Of a stretch of DNA of 64,000 bases, positions 41,683 to 49,818 are shown one piece after another; the first letter of the stretch is position 1, and each line of letters starts with the position of its first letter. Below the pieces are notes generated by a model that was not told where the DNA came from, made no database searches, and was given only the letters and a program-made list of their open reading frames with translations. The DNA comes from Thermohalobaculum sp039815685 (lineage in GTDB: Bacteria; Pseudomonadota; Alphaproteobacteria; Rhodobacterales; Rhodobacteraceae). The stretch covers positions 248,001 through 312,000 of the forward strand of contig JBCBYV010000001.1 of assembly GCA_039815685.1 (NCBI GenBank), in the 5' to 3' direction. The translations under genes and the position numbers were made by a program.

Positions 41683-42111
41683 ATGGCCAGCCCCGCCTTC
41701 GAGGAGATCGCGGAGAACTTCGAGCTCTTCGATGATTGGGAGGACCGCTATCGCTATGTCATCGAGCTTGGCAAGGAGATGCCGGCGCTCGACGACGCGC
41801 TGAAGACGCCGGCCTACAAGGTGGATGGCTGCGCCTCGCAGGTCTGGCTGGTGCCCGCGGTCGAGGGCGAGGGGGCGGCGCGAACCCTGAGCTTCGAGGG
41901 GGACAGCGACGCGATGATCGTGCGGGGTCTCATTGCCGTCCTCCGCGCACTCTATTCCGGGCAGTCGGTGGCGGCGATCCGGGAGATCGATGCGCCGGCC
42001 GAGCTCGCGCGCCTCGGCCTCGAGCAGCATCTCTCGGCCCAGCGGTCGAACGGGCTGAAGGCGATGATCCAGCGGCTCCATGGCATTGCAACCCATGCAG
42101 AGGCGGGTTGA
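41683..42111 (+). CDS. sufE: SufE-family sulfur acceptor protein
   Basis: 142 residues with GCGAGGAG upstream. It opens FEEIAENFELFDDWEDRYRYVIELGKEMP, the SufE entry. C50 in YKVDGCASQVWLVP is the sulfur-accepting Cys. SufE takes persulfide sulfur from the cysteine desulfurase SufS for Fe-S assembly. No other suf gene lies nearby, so it is an unlinked copy. Confidence 0.93.
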   Translation: MASPAFEEIAENFELFDDWEDRYRYVIELGKEMPALDDALKTPAYKVDGCASQVWLVPAVEGEGAARTLSFEGDSDAMIVRGLIAVLRALYSGQSVAAIREIDAPAELARLGLEQHLSAQRSNGLKAMIQRLHGIATHAEAG

Positions 42112-42213
42112 TCACAGCGCCAGCGCTCGGCGTCATTCCATCTTTGCGCAGCCTGCACGATAGGCGTATCACACGTCCTCCTAACGCGATCGTGATTTGG
42201 GGGAGGATGCGTT

Positions 42214-43227
42214 GTGCCTAATGCGCTGACCGAGATGCTGGAGACGCGGTCCTGGCTGCTCCTGGACGGCGCGACGGGGACAAATCTCTTCGCCATGGGC
42301 CTCGAGGCAGGGGAGGCGCCGGAGCTTTGGAACCTCGATCAGCCGGAAAAGGTGCGCGCTCTCCATGACGGCTTCATCGGGGCGGGCTCCGACCTCATCC
42401 TCACCAACACCTTCGGTGGCAGCGCCTACCGGCTGAAGCTGCATGAGGCGCAGGGCCGGGTGCGTGAACTCAACATGGCCGGTGCCAGCATTGCACGGGA
42501 GGCGGTGGAGGCGTCCGGTCGACAGGTGATCGTCGCGGGCAGCGTGGGCCCGACGGGCGAGATCCTCGAGCCGGTCGGCCAGCTCTCGCATGCCGATGCG
42601 GTCGCGGCCTTCCGCGAACAGATCCGAGCGTTGATGGATGGCGGCGTGGACGTGGTCTGGGCCGAGACGATTTCGTCCGAGGAGGAGATCCGCGCTATCG
42701 GCGAGGCCGCGGCGGCGGAGGATGCACCGCTGTGCGCCACCCTCAGTTTCGACAGTGCTGGGCGGACGATGATGGGTGTCACGTCCGAGGGGTACGCCCG
42801 GATGGCGCCGGGGCTCGCTGCTGAACCCGTCGCCTTCGGCGCCAATTGCGGGGTCGGGGCCGCCGATCTTCTGCGCACGGTCCTCGGCATCACCGCGGCC
42901 GCGCCCGACGCGGTCGTGATCGCCAAGGGAAACGCCGGCATCCCGAAATATGTCGACGGGCATATCCACTATGACGGTACGCCCGAACTGATGGCGGACT
43001 ATGCGCGGCTCGCTCGCGATGCCGGCGCACGGCTCATCGGTGGCTGTTGCGGGACAAAGCCCGAGCACCTGCGCGCGATGCGAGCCGCACTCGAGACGCA
43101 TGAGCCAGGGGATCGGCCGAGCCTCGATGCCATCCGCACGCGTATCGGCGAGTTCAGTTCAGCCTCGGACGGCACCGGAGAGGATGCCGCGGCCGTGGGA
43201 GGACGCCGGCGCCGGCGACGCGGCTGA
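42214..43227 (+). CDS. bmt: Betaine/S-methyl homocysteine S-methyltransferase
   Basis: 337 residues from GTG with GGGAGGATGC upstream. It has the homocysteine methyltransferase barrel: LLLDGATGTNLF, TNTFGGSAYRL, and the zinc-thiol ligands C212 (GANCGVG) and C278-C279 (GGCCGT). This matches the Bmt group, annotated as betaine-homocysteine methyltransferase. Cobalamin need not be bound directly, but the next gene is a corrinoid protein, so the pair may form a methyl shuttle. The Arg-rich tail (GGRRRRRRG) is unusual. Confidence 0.88.
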   Translation: MPNALTEMLETRSWLLLDGATGTNLFAMGLEAGEAPELWNLDQPEKVRALHDGFIGAGSDLILTNTFGGSAYRLKLHEAQGRVRELNMAGASIAREAVEASGRQVIVAGSVGPTGEILEPVGQLSHADAVAAFREQIRALMDGGVDVVWAETISSEEEIRAIGEAAAAEDAPLCATLSFDSAGRTMMGVTSEGYARMAPGLAAEPVAFGANCGVGAADLLRTVLGITAAAPDAVVIAKGNAGIPKYVDGHIHYDGTPELMADYARLARDAGARLIGGCCGTKPEHLRAMRAALETHEPGDRPSLDAIRTRIGEFSSASDGTGEDAAAVGGRRRRRRG

Positions 43228-43378
43228 AACGTCGCGTGATCGCCCCGAGAACCAGGTAGCAACCGTCAACTTTCGGCGCATCGTCGATTTGCGTGCGTCG
43301 GATGACGCGTTTGAGCCTTCCCGCGCCAGCCCGACACTCCAATCTGCTGATTAGCAACGTGATTCGGAGCTGGGTGCC

Positions 43379-44080
43379 ATGGCCGACGAAGAAGATATCG
43401 TCCTCTCAGAACTCGACGACGACGAGCTTGTGCAGCAGATGCATGACGACCTTTATGATGGCCTCAAGGAAGAGGTCTGCGAGGGCGTCAACATCCTGCT
43501 CGAGCGCGGATGGATGCCCTATGACGTGCTGACCAAGGCGCTGGTCGAAGGCATGCGGATCGTCGGTATCGACTTCCGGGATGGGATCCTGTTCGTGCCC
43601 GAGGTGCTGCTCGCCGCCAACTCGATGAAGGCCGGCATGGCGATCCTGAAGCCGCTCCTGGCCGAGACCGGCGCACCGAAGCTCGGCAAGATGGTGATCG
43701 GCACGGTGAAGGGCGACATCCATGACATCGGCAAGAACCTGGTGGCGATGATGATGGAGGGCGCGGGCTTCGAGGTCGTCGATATCGGCATCAACAACCC
43801 GGTCGAGAACTACATCGAGGCGATCGAGCGCGAGGAGGCGGATATCCTCGGCATGTCGGCGCTGCTGACGACCACCATGCCCTACATGAAGGTCGTGATC
43901 GACACGCTGAATGAGAAGGGCATCCGGGACGAGTACATCGTGCTCGTCGGCGGTGCGCCGCTCAACGAGGAGTTCGGCAAGGCCATCGGTGCCGATGCCT
44001 ACTGCCGGGATGCTGCCGTGGCTGTGGAGACGGCGAAGACCTTCATCGCGCGGAAGCACAATCAGCTCGCCGCAGGCTGA
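43379..44080 (+). CDS. Corrinoid-binding methyltransfer protein
   Basis: 233 residues. An N-terminal helical cap (about 10-95) is followed by a B12-binding Rossmann domain with the signature GDIHDIGKNLV (lower-ligand H115), DIGINNPVENYIEAI, GMSALLTTTMPYMK and LVGGAPLNEEF. It resembles MtbC/MttC and the B12 part of MetH. It would carry a methyl group on cobalt between a substrate methyltransferase and Bmt or tetrahydrofolate. No activating protein (RamA type) is visible in the window. Confidence 0.93.
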   Translation: MADEEDIVLSELDDDELVQQMHDDLYDGLKEEVCEGVNILLERGWMPYDVLTKALVEGMRIVGIDFRDGILFVPEVLLAANSMKAGMAILKPLLAETGAPKLGKMVIGTVKGDIHDIGKNLVAMMMEGAGFEVVDIGINNPVENYIEAIEREEADILGMSALLTTTMPYMKVVIDTLNEKGIRDEYIVLVGGAPLNEEFGKAIGADAYCRDAAVAVETAKTFIARKHNQLAAG

Positions 44081-44107
44081 GCGAACCACAACGCACATCG
44101 TTCGGGT

Positions 44108-44135
44108 CGGCGGTGGGAGCACTGCCGGCCTTTTT
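44108..44135 (+). terminator. Rho-independent terminator
   Basis: CGGCGGTG-GGAG-CACTGCCG (8 bp with one G-U pair), then GCC and five Ts, lies 28 bases after the corrinoid protein stop. It is the clearest intrinsic terminator in the window. Confidence 0.8.
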
Positions 44136-44287
44136 CGTTGCGCTGTTATGGGCGTCTTTCGCGCAGTTGTTGCAAAACAGTTACACACGGTTTCGTCATC
44201 CCGCGGCGCCCCCCTGCCGCGGAACCAAAGCCGGTTCTCTCCGTTTCTTCCGGAAAAGCAGCAAGGCCTTGCATCCAGGAGGCAAAG

Positions 44288-44713
44288 ATGGCCGACCGCA
44301 TCGTGAACTTGCAGCGTGCAGCACGCGTGCTCGACAGGAGTGCGCGCTTCTACGAGAGCGCCGCTGCTCGGGTGAACGGGCGTCTTGCGATGCGTTTTCG
44401 CACAATCGCCGCCGAGAGGCGGGCTGCGGCCGAGGATATTGCGGTGCGCCTCGATGGTCTTGGCGCCGACCGCGCGGGGCCCGATCTCTGGGGCAGGCTC
44501 TGCGCGCTCCAGGCTCGGATCGTCGATGCGGTGACAAACGGCAATGGTGCGCTCTTCGGCATTCTGGCCGCGCATGAGGATCGGACGCTTGCGTCGCTGC
44601 GTGGTGCGCTCGAGAGCTCGGCCGGGGCGCCGGAGCGGCGGGTGCTCGAGAAGCATCTTGCCATCTTCTGCGAAAGCCGCGACCTCATGAAGGGTCTGAA
44701 GCAGGTGAGCTGA
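44288..44713 (+). CDS. Ferritin-like four-helix protein (DUF2383-like)
   Basis: 141 residues, almost wholly alpha-helical, starting MADRIVNLQRAARVLDRSARFYESAAARV. It has LAMRFRTIAAERRAAAEDIAVRL and a terminal EKHLAIFCESRDLMKGLKQ. The pattern resembles DUF2383/ferritin-like bundles, without a convincing set of metal ligands. It is separated from the corrinoid gene by a terminator and 36 bases ahead of the DUF1638 gene. Confidence 0.6.
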   Translation: MADRIVNLQRAARVLDRSARFYESAAARVNGRLAMRFRTIAAERRAAAEDIAVRLDGLGADRAGPDLWGRLCALQARIVDAVTNGNGALFGILAAHEDRTLASLRGALESSAGAPERRVLEKHLAIFCESRDLMKGLKQVS

Positions 44714-44748
44714 GCCCATTGCCCGGCCGCCCAGGCCGGGAGGGCGCG

Positions 44749-45402
44749 GTGGACGACGAGAGCTTGAGCGCCCGCGGACTGTCCGCGACAGCGAGGCCCG
44801 AAGAGGCGCCGCTCCTTCTCATCGCGTGTGGTGCCCTGGCGCGCGAGGTGCTCGCGCTCCAGCGTGCGAGTGCGTGGCAGGGCATGGCGCTTTCCTGCCT
44901 GCCCGCATCGCTCCACAACCGACCCGAACGCATTCCCGAAGCCGTGCGTGACCGGATCGCGGCGGGCCGTGCGGAGGGGTTCGCGAAGATGTTCGTGCTC
45001 TACGCGGATTGCGGCACGGGCGGCTTGCTGGACCGGGTCTGCGAGGAAGAGGGCGTGGCACGCATCGCCGGGCCCCATTGCTACGCCTTCTTCGACGGCA
45101 ACGACGCCTTCGCGGCGCGCACGGAGGAGGAGATCGGAACCTTCTACCTCACCGATTTTCTGGCGCGGCAGTTCGAGACACTGGTCTGGCGGGGCATGGG
45201 CCTCGACCGCCATCCGGATCTGCGCGACATGTATTTCGGGCATTATGATCGGGTCGTCTATCTCGCGCAGACCGATGACGCAGCCCTTACGGAAGCAGCA
45301 CGAGCAGGGGCCGAGAAGCTTGGCCTCGCCTTCGAGCGGCGCTTTACCGGTTATGGCGAGCTTGGAGATGTGCTGGCGGGCCTCGCCGCGGCGCCGGATT
45401 GA
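44749..45402 (+). CDS. DUF1638 family protein
   Basis: 217 residues from GTG (VDDESLSARG) with GGGAGGG upstream; a TTG ten codons earlier is possible. The core is LLLIACGALAREVLAL, ALSCLPASLHNRPERIPEAVRDRI, FVLYADCGTGGLLD, GPHCYAFFDGNDAF and GTFYLTDFLARQFETLVWRGMGLDRHPDLRDMYFGHY, the standard DUF1638 motif set. The family is regularly found beside Bmt and corrinoid proteins and is thought to take part in methyl transfer; its reaction is not settled. Confidence 0.88.
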   Translation: MDDESLSARGLSATARPEEAPLLLIACGALAREVLALQRASAWQGMALSCLPASLHNRPERIPEAVRDRIAAGRAEGFAKMFVLYADCGTGGLLDRVCEEEGVARIAGPHCYAFFDGNDAFAARTEEEIGTFYLTDFLARQFETLVWRGMGLDRHPDLRDMYFGHYDRVVYLAQTDDAALTEAARAGAEKLGLAFERRFTGYGELGDVLAGLAAAPD

Positions 45403-45428
45403 GCGCGCGCCGCTGCAAGGCCGCAGGC

Positions 45429-46223
45429 TTACTCGCTGTCGTGCACGAGACGGATCGACGCCCGGCGGCGCGAGACATCGTCCGCGTTCTCGCCCTCGCG
45501 CGGCGTCTTTGCGGAGAGGCCGCCGGAGATGCTGCGCAGAAGAGGTGCGGCCGGATCGCCGGTCGAGGGCGCGCCGTCGAAGGCGACCGCCGCCTCGGCG
45601 AAGCCCGATCGCTGACCGGCACTGGCGAAGAACACGTCGTCCACTGCGCCCTCGACCGGGGTGATCGCCATCTCGTCGATGGAAAAGACCAGCGGCGGAT
45701 CGGATGGGCGCGCCTCCGCCGGCTCGAACGGATTGAGCGCACCCAGGACACGGTCGATCTGCCCACGATCGCTCCGGAGCGGCAGCAGCGCCATCTCCCA
45801 GAGCCCGCCAGAGGTCGCATCGGCGCGCTTCAGGCGCGCCATCCCGATGCCGGGCTCCGCCAGTGTCTCCGCGACAAGCTCGCGCATGCTCTGGCGCGCC
45901 TCGGCCGCCATGATCGATTGGATCGGCAGGCCGCGAAGCTCCATCCAGAAAGCGTCGACGAGCGCGCTGCCCGCGAGCCTGAAGCGCACGTTTCCGCGTC
46001 CGAGGTCTTCGAGAATGAACAGGTTGCCGATCGCGGCGCTGATGCGCCGCGGGTCAACCTCGGCTCTCATCGGGCAGACACGTGCCCCCCTAAGGCCGTG
46101 CCAGTACCGAACGAGCTTGCGGTTTTCGGCGTGACGCATGTCATCGACCCCCGCTCCGAACTCGGCCTCCGGCGCCCCTCGCCGGGTGAACTCGAACACC
46201 GCCTTGTCGCTGTCGTCTTGCAT
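45429..46223 (-). CDS. PAS domain protein (PAS_5 type)
   Basis: 264 residues. RKLVRYWHGLRGARVCPMRAEVDPRRISAAIGNLFILEDLGRGNVRFRLAGSALVDAF is the PAS_5 entry common in alphaproteobacteria. The C-terminal third is Ser/Asp-rich and probably disordered. It has no kinase or output domain, so it may sense a small ligand or bind a partner. It is divergent from gmk. Confidence 0.85.
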   Translation of the reverse strand: MQDDSDKAVFEFTRRGAPEAEFGAGVDDMRHAENRKLVRYWHGLRGARVCPMRAEVDPRRISAAIGNLFILEDLGRGNVRFRLAGSALVDAFWMELRGLPIQSIMAAEARQSMRELVAETLAEPGIGMARLKRADATSGGLWEMALLPLRSDRGQIDRVLGALNPFEPAEARPSDPPLVFSIDEMAITPVEGAVDDVFFASAGQRSGFAEAAVAFDGAPSTGDPAAPLLRSISGGLSAKTPREGENADDVSRRRASIRLVHDSE

Positions 46224-46538
46224 TGGCTATCCCATAGTTTCGGCGCGGTTTCAACGGAACTCACCCTGCGACGCTGGCGCCGATCCCGCATCCAGGCCGG
46301 GATGTCGCCGTCGAGCGCGCCTTCATGCGGAAGGCGCCGTGCATGCACGTTTCTGGGTGGATCGCCGGACATTCTGTTCGGATGACCGCAGTCTACGCTT
46401 TGTTGAGGATTTGCCGAAACGATTTGTTAGGCCGTGGCGCCGATGTTCCGCGCAAATCTGCGTGTGCGCCTGGCGGCCACACCTCGGCGCCGCCAGCGCG
46501 GCGCGACGTCTCCACGGCTTGCAGGAAGGAGCCCGACC
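46224..46538. other. Divergent gap between PAS gene and gmk
   Basis: 315 bases containing both promoters. I see no palindromic operator and no frame with good bias. The AT-richer stretch around 46395-46435 (ttgttgaggatttgccg..cgatttgtta) is the most promoter-like part. Confidence 0.3.
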
Positions 46539-47210
46539 ATGCTGATGAGCCCCATGCCAGTCGCGACACGCAAGGGACTCATGGTCGTGCTGTCCTCGCC
46601 CTCGGGCGCGGGCAAATCGACCATCTCGCGCCGGTTGCTGGCGGAGGATTCGCGCTTCAGCCTTTCGATCTCCGCCACGACGCGCCCGGCGCGGCAGGGT
46701 GAGGTCGAGGGTGAGCACTATTTCTTCGTTGATAATCAGGGCTTTGAGCAGATGGTCGTGGAGGACCGGATGCTCGAGCATGCGGAGGTGTTCGGCAACA
46801 GATACGGCACCCCTCGAGCGCCGGTAGAAGAGGCGATAACGGCTGGTCGGGACGTGCTCTTCGATGTGGACTGGCAGGGGGCGCGGCAGCTCGAGCAGTC
46901 GGCTCTCAACGCGGCGCTGGTAACCATTTTTCTGCTGCCGCCGTCGATTGCCGAGCTGGAGCGTCGGCTACGTGCTCGGGCGCAGGACAGCGATGAGGTC
47001 ATTGCCCGGCGAATGGCCAAGGCCGAGGACGAAATCAGTCATTGGGCAGAGTATCAGTATGTCCTGATAAACGACGATTTGGCGACCTGCTTCTCCCAGG
47101 TCGGGACGATTATCGCTGCCGAGAGAGCGCGCCGCTTGCGCCAGCCCGGACTGCAGAGCCATGTCGCCAAGCTTAACGACGAGTTCCGGCGTCGCTTCGA
47201 CCGGGACTGA
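46539..47210 (+). CDS. gmk: Guanylate kinase
   Basis: 223 residues; AGGAAGGAG precedes the chosen ATG. The P-loop is VVLSSPSGAGKSTISRRLL, then SISATTRPARQGEVEGEHYFFVD (GMP binding), FGNRYGTPRAPVEEA and VDWQGARQL. It converts GMP to GDP. The length and motif order are standard. The few residues ahead of TRKGLMVVLSS are a short extra tail. Confidence 0.96.
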   Translation: MLMSPMPVATRKGLMVVLSSPSGAGKSTISRRLLAEDSRFSLSISATTRPARQGEVEGEHYFFVDNQGFEQMVVEDRMLEHAEVFGNRYGTPRAPVEEAITAGRDVLFDVDWQGARQLEQSALNAALVTIFLLPPSIAELERRLRARAQDSDEVIARRMAKAEDEISHWAEYQYVLINDDLATCFSQVGTIIAAERARRLRQPGLQSHVAKLNDEFRRRFDRD

Positions 47211-47306
47211 GTCGGGCCTCAGACGCAGGGTTGAGGCCTCTAGCAAGCCGTCGCAGGATGTGGCAGCGCCATCCGATTGCCCCCATTCCTTCCGACGGAG
47301 CCACGC

Positions 47307-47834
47307 ATGACCCTCCACGCCCTCGGTGATGTTGCTCCCGAGCTTCCCGCGGATGAGCCGTTCTTCGTCGCGCCCTCGGCCGATGTGATCGGGAACGTGC
47401 ATCTGGAGGGCGAGGTCAGCATCTGGTTCGGTGCAGTGCTGCGCGGCGACAACGAACCCATCCGGATCGGCTGGGGCTCGAACGTACAGGACGGCGCGAT
47501 CTTCCATACCGATCCCGGCTTCCCACTGACCTTGGGGCGGGAGGTGACGATCGGTCATGGCGCCATCGTGCACGGCTGCACCATCGGTGACGGCAGTCTC
47601 GTGGGCATGGGTGCCACCGTGTTGAACGGCGCGCGGATCGGGCAGGGGTGTCTGATCGGTGCCGGTGCTCTGGTGACCGAGGGCAAGGAAATCCCGGACG
47701 GCTCACTCGTCCTCGGCACACCGGGGAAGGTTGCGCGCACGCTCGATGCCGAGGCGCAGGCGGCATTGCGCGAGACGGCCGCAGGTTACCGTGCGCGCCT
47801 CAAGCGGTTCAGCGCGGAGCTTCGGGCGCTGTGA
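47307..47834 (+). CDS. Gamma-class carbonic anhydrase family protein
   Basis: 175 residues of left-handed beta-helix hexapeptide repeats (VIGNVHLEGEVSIWFGAVLRGDN...). The zinc-ligand His pattern is visible in FHTDPG and GHGAIVHGCTIG. The C-terminal helix closes the trimer. Homologues include YrdA and CaiE-like proteins; activity varies. It is close to gmk but probably separate. Confidence 0.92.
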   Translation: MTLHALGDVAPELPADEPFFVAPSADVIGNVHLEGEVSIWFGAVLRGDNEPIRIGWGSNVQDGAIFHTDPGFPLTLGREVTIGHGAIVHGCTIGDGSLVGMGATVLNGARIGQGCLIGAGALVTEGKEIPDGSLVLGTPGKVARTLDAEAQAALRETAAGYRARLKRFSAELRAL

Positions 47835-47867
47835 TCTCTTTCCCCTGATCGAGGCGACGATGCGGGC

Positions 47868-48551
47868 TTAGAGCGGCGAGGCGCAGAGCGTCACGCGCGC
47901 ATCCTCCGCCGTCCATGTGAGCTGCGCCCCGGCGGTGGCGGCGGCTCGGGGCAAGAGCGCAAGCTCCACCTCGCGCGAAGCCGGCATCTCTCGAAGGCTG
48001 CCTGCGAGCCAGGCCTCTGCCCGCGGCGGCAGATCGGCGCCGGACCCTTCTGCCGTCACGCGAATGGGCAGCGCGCTCTCCTGCGAGAAGACGAGATCGA
48101 TCTGACCCCCGAGCCCGAGAAGGAGCCGGCCCGAAAGCACCATGAGGCTTGCGAGGCGCGCCACGGTGGGGTCGAGCGGTCCGCCCTCGGCGCCCGTGAC
48201 GTTCAGGCTGACGCGTCGGCCCGCGATCACCTCCGTAAGCTCTCCGATGACCTTGCTGCGCGCCACCTCCGGCCCAGAAGGCGTCGCATCGCCGAAGGCC
48301 ACGCGGAGCGTGCGTAGTAGCGCTGCCGCCCGGGCCGTGCTCTGCCTGACAAGCTCGACCTCTTCGGCCTCCCCGCTCGCCGCAACCTCTGCCATCAGGT
48401 CGATGCCGTTCGCGATCGCGCCGACGGGTCCGACCAGATCATGACAGATCCGGGCGGCGATGAGACCGCCGAGCCGCATCATCTCCGGGTGGTCGGCCGC
48501 ATGGGTCGCGGCATGGTCAGCAACGGGACGGGGCGCTAGGTCATGAACCAT
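47868..48551 (-). CDS. chpT: Histidine phosphotransferase ChpT
   Basis: 227 residues. GLIAARICHDLVGPVGAIANGIDLM has H37, the phospho-accepting His, in the ChpT dimerisation helix. The C-terminal part is a degenerate ATPase-like domain. ChpT relays phosphate from CckA to CtrA and CpdR, which controls cell cycle in Caulobacter and motility or gene-transfer traits in Rhodobacterales. Its start overlaps that of the divergent DUF3553 gene by two bases. Confidence 0.9.
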   Translation of the reverse strand: MVHDLAPRPVADHAATHAADHPEMMRLGGLIAARICHDLVGPVGAIANGIDLMAEVAASGEAEEVELVRQSTARAAALLRTLRVAFGDATPSGPEVARSKVIGELTEVIAGRRVSLNVTGAEGGPLDPTVARLASLMVLSGRLLLGLGGQIDLVFSQESALPIRVTAEGSGADLPPRAEAWLAGSLREMPASREVELALLPRAAATAGAQLTWTAEDARVTLCASPL

Positions 48552-48732
48552 GTCGAATATGTTCCTGGAAGTGGGCGCCCTCGTCCGTCATCGTCTCCGC
48601 CCCGACTGGGGCATCGGTCAAATTCAAAGCATGGTCGCCGACCGCATCACGGTGAATTTCGAGAACGAGGGAAAGGTTGTTCTGATCGGAGAGGACCCGC
48701 AGTTAGAGCTCATCGAATCTGATGTGCTCTAA
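48550..48732 (+). CDS. DUF3553 family small protein
   Basis: 60 residues, MSNMFLEVGALVRHRLRPDWGIGQIQSM..., a compact beta-barrel-like domain of the DUF3553 type, with VTVNFENEGKVVL as the last strands. Similar modules resemble CarD/Tudor-like folds. The ATG lies inside the first codon of divergent chpT, so the promoters must overlap the coding ends. Confidence 0.85.
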   Translation: MSNMFLEVGALVRHRLRPDWGIGQIQSMVADRITVNFENEGKVVLIGEDPQLELIESDVL

Positions 48733-48870
48733 CATAGGTCGAGTGTGGTTAATGGTCACTCAAGAACCGTCTGGACATGCGCGGCTCCGTTTCGCCGTCC
48801 GTCCGGGCGCGGTTGCGTCGCTGCGAAGGGGTGAATACTGTCCGGCGCCGGCCGGAGAGCCGGGCTGAAT

Positions 48871-48889
48871 GCCGGGCTTCAAGCCCGGC
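48871..48889. repeat. GCCGGGC hairpin upstream of olsB
   Basis: GCCGGGC-TTCAA-GCCCGGC, a short palindrome of the kind scattered through this genome (compare 50735-50755 and the end of 24629-24730). Probably a structural or REP-like element. Confidence 0.45.
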
Positions 48890-48948
48890 AGCGGCATACC
48901 GGACCGACGGCGATGCCGGTCGGGCGACGCGGAAGAGGGCGGGACAGC

Positions 48949-49818
48949 ATGCAGGTCGATGCCGGGCGCTTTACCGTGCGCCTCGCCGCAAGTGAGGCCG
49001 AGGTCGCCGCAGCACAGCGCCTGCGCTATCGCGTCTTCGTCGAGGAAATGGGCGCATCGGTAAGCCCGGAAGACGCGGCAGTGCGGCGGGAGCGGGATCG
49101 CTTCGATCCCTATTTCGATCACCTGATCCTGATCGACAACGAGAACGAAAATCCTGACCTCGAGCTCGGCGTCGTAGGGGTCTACCGCTTGATGCGTGGC
49201 GCGTCGGCGCGTGACGGGATCGGCTTCTATGGAGAGGGGGAGTACGATCTCGCCCGGCTCAAGGCGCAGGATACCGAGATCCTGGAACTCGGCCGTTCCT
49301 GCGTGGATGCGAGCCATCGTGGCGGGTCGGGGATGCATCTCCTCTGGAGCGGCCTCGGCCGCTATGTCGACGAGCACGATGTCGGCATCCTCTTCGGTGT
49401 GGCGAGCTTCCACGGCGACAGCACAGAGCCCTTAGCCCATGCGCTGAGCTACCTTCATCACCGCCATCTCGCCCCGCCCGACCTTCGCGTCCGCGCTCTC
49501 GATAACAGCTTTGCGCCGATGGACATCGTTGCCGCGGATGCGGTGGACGGGAAGGAAGCGCTGCGTCAGATCCCGGCACTCATCAAGGCCTATATCCGAC
49601 TGGGCGGTTTTGTCGGCGAGGGGGCCTGGGTCGACCACGAGTTCAACACAGTCGATGTCTGCCTGATCATGGACACCACGCGCATGGTGCAGCGCTATCG
49701 TCAGTTCTACTCGCGCCACCAGACGCGGGGCACGGGCGACGGGATCGAGAGCGGCGCGCCCGGCGGGAGCCAGACCGAGACCCAGAGCGAGATCGCAGGC
49801 GGGACCCCGTCCGAATGA
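48949..49818 (+). CDS. olsB: L-ornithine N-acyltransferase
   Basis: 289 residues. It has a GNAT-like acyltransferase fold: RLAASEAEVAAAQRLRYRVFVEEMG, DLELGVVGVYRLM, ILELGRSCVDASHRGGSGMHLLWSGL, and FGVASFHGDSTEPLAHALSYLHH. OlsB transfers a 3-hydroxyacyl chain from acyl carrier protein to ornithine, the first step of ornithine-lipid synthesis. The stop overlaps the olsA start, confirming the pair. The C-terminal 35 residues are Gly/Glu/Thr-rich and variable. Confidence 0.93.
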   Translation: MQVDAGRFTVRLAASEAEVAAAQRLRYRVFVEEMGASVSPEDAAVRRERDRFDPYFDHLILIDNENENPDLELGVVGVYRLMRGASARDGIGFYGEGEYDLARLKAQDTEILELGRSCVDASHRGGSGMHLLWSGLGRYVDEHDVGILFGVASFHGDSTEPLAHALSYLHHRHLAPPDLRVRALDNSFAPMDIVAADAVDGKEALRQIPALIKAYIRLGGFVGEGAWVDHEFNTVDVCLIMDTTRMVQRYRQFYSRHQTRGTGDGIESGAPGGSQTETQSEIAGGTPSE

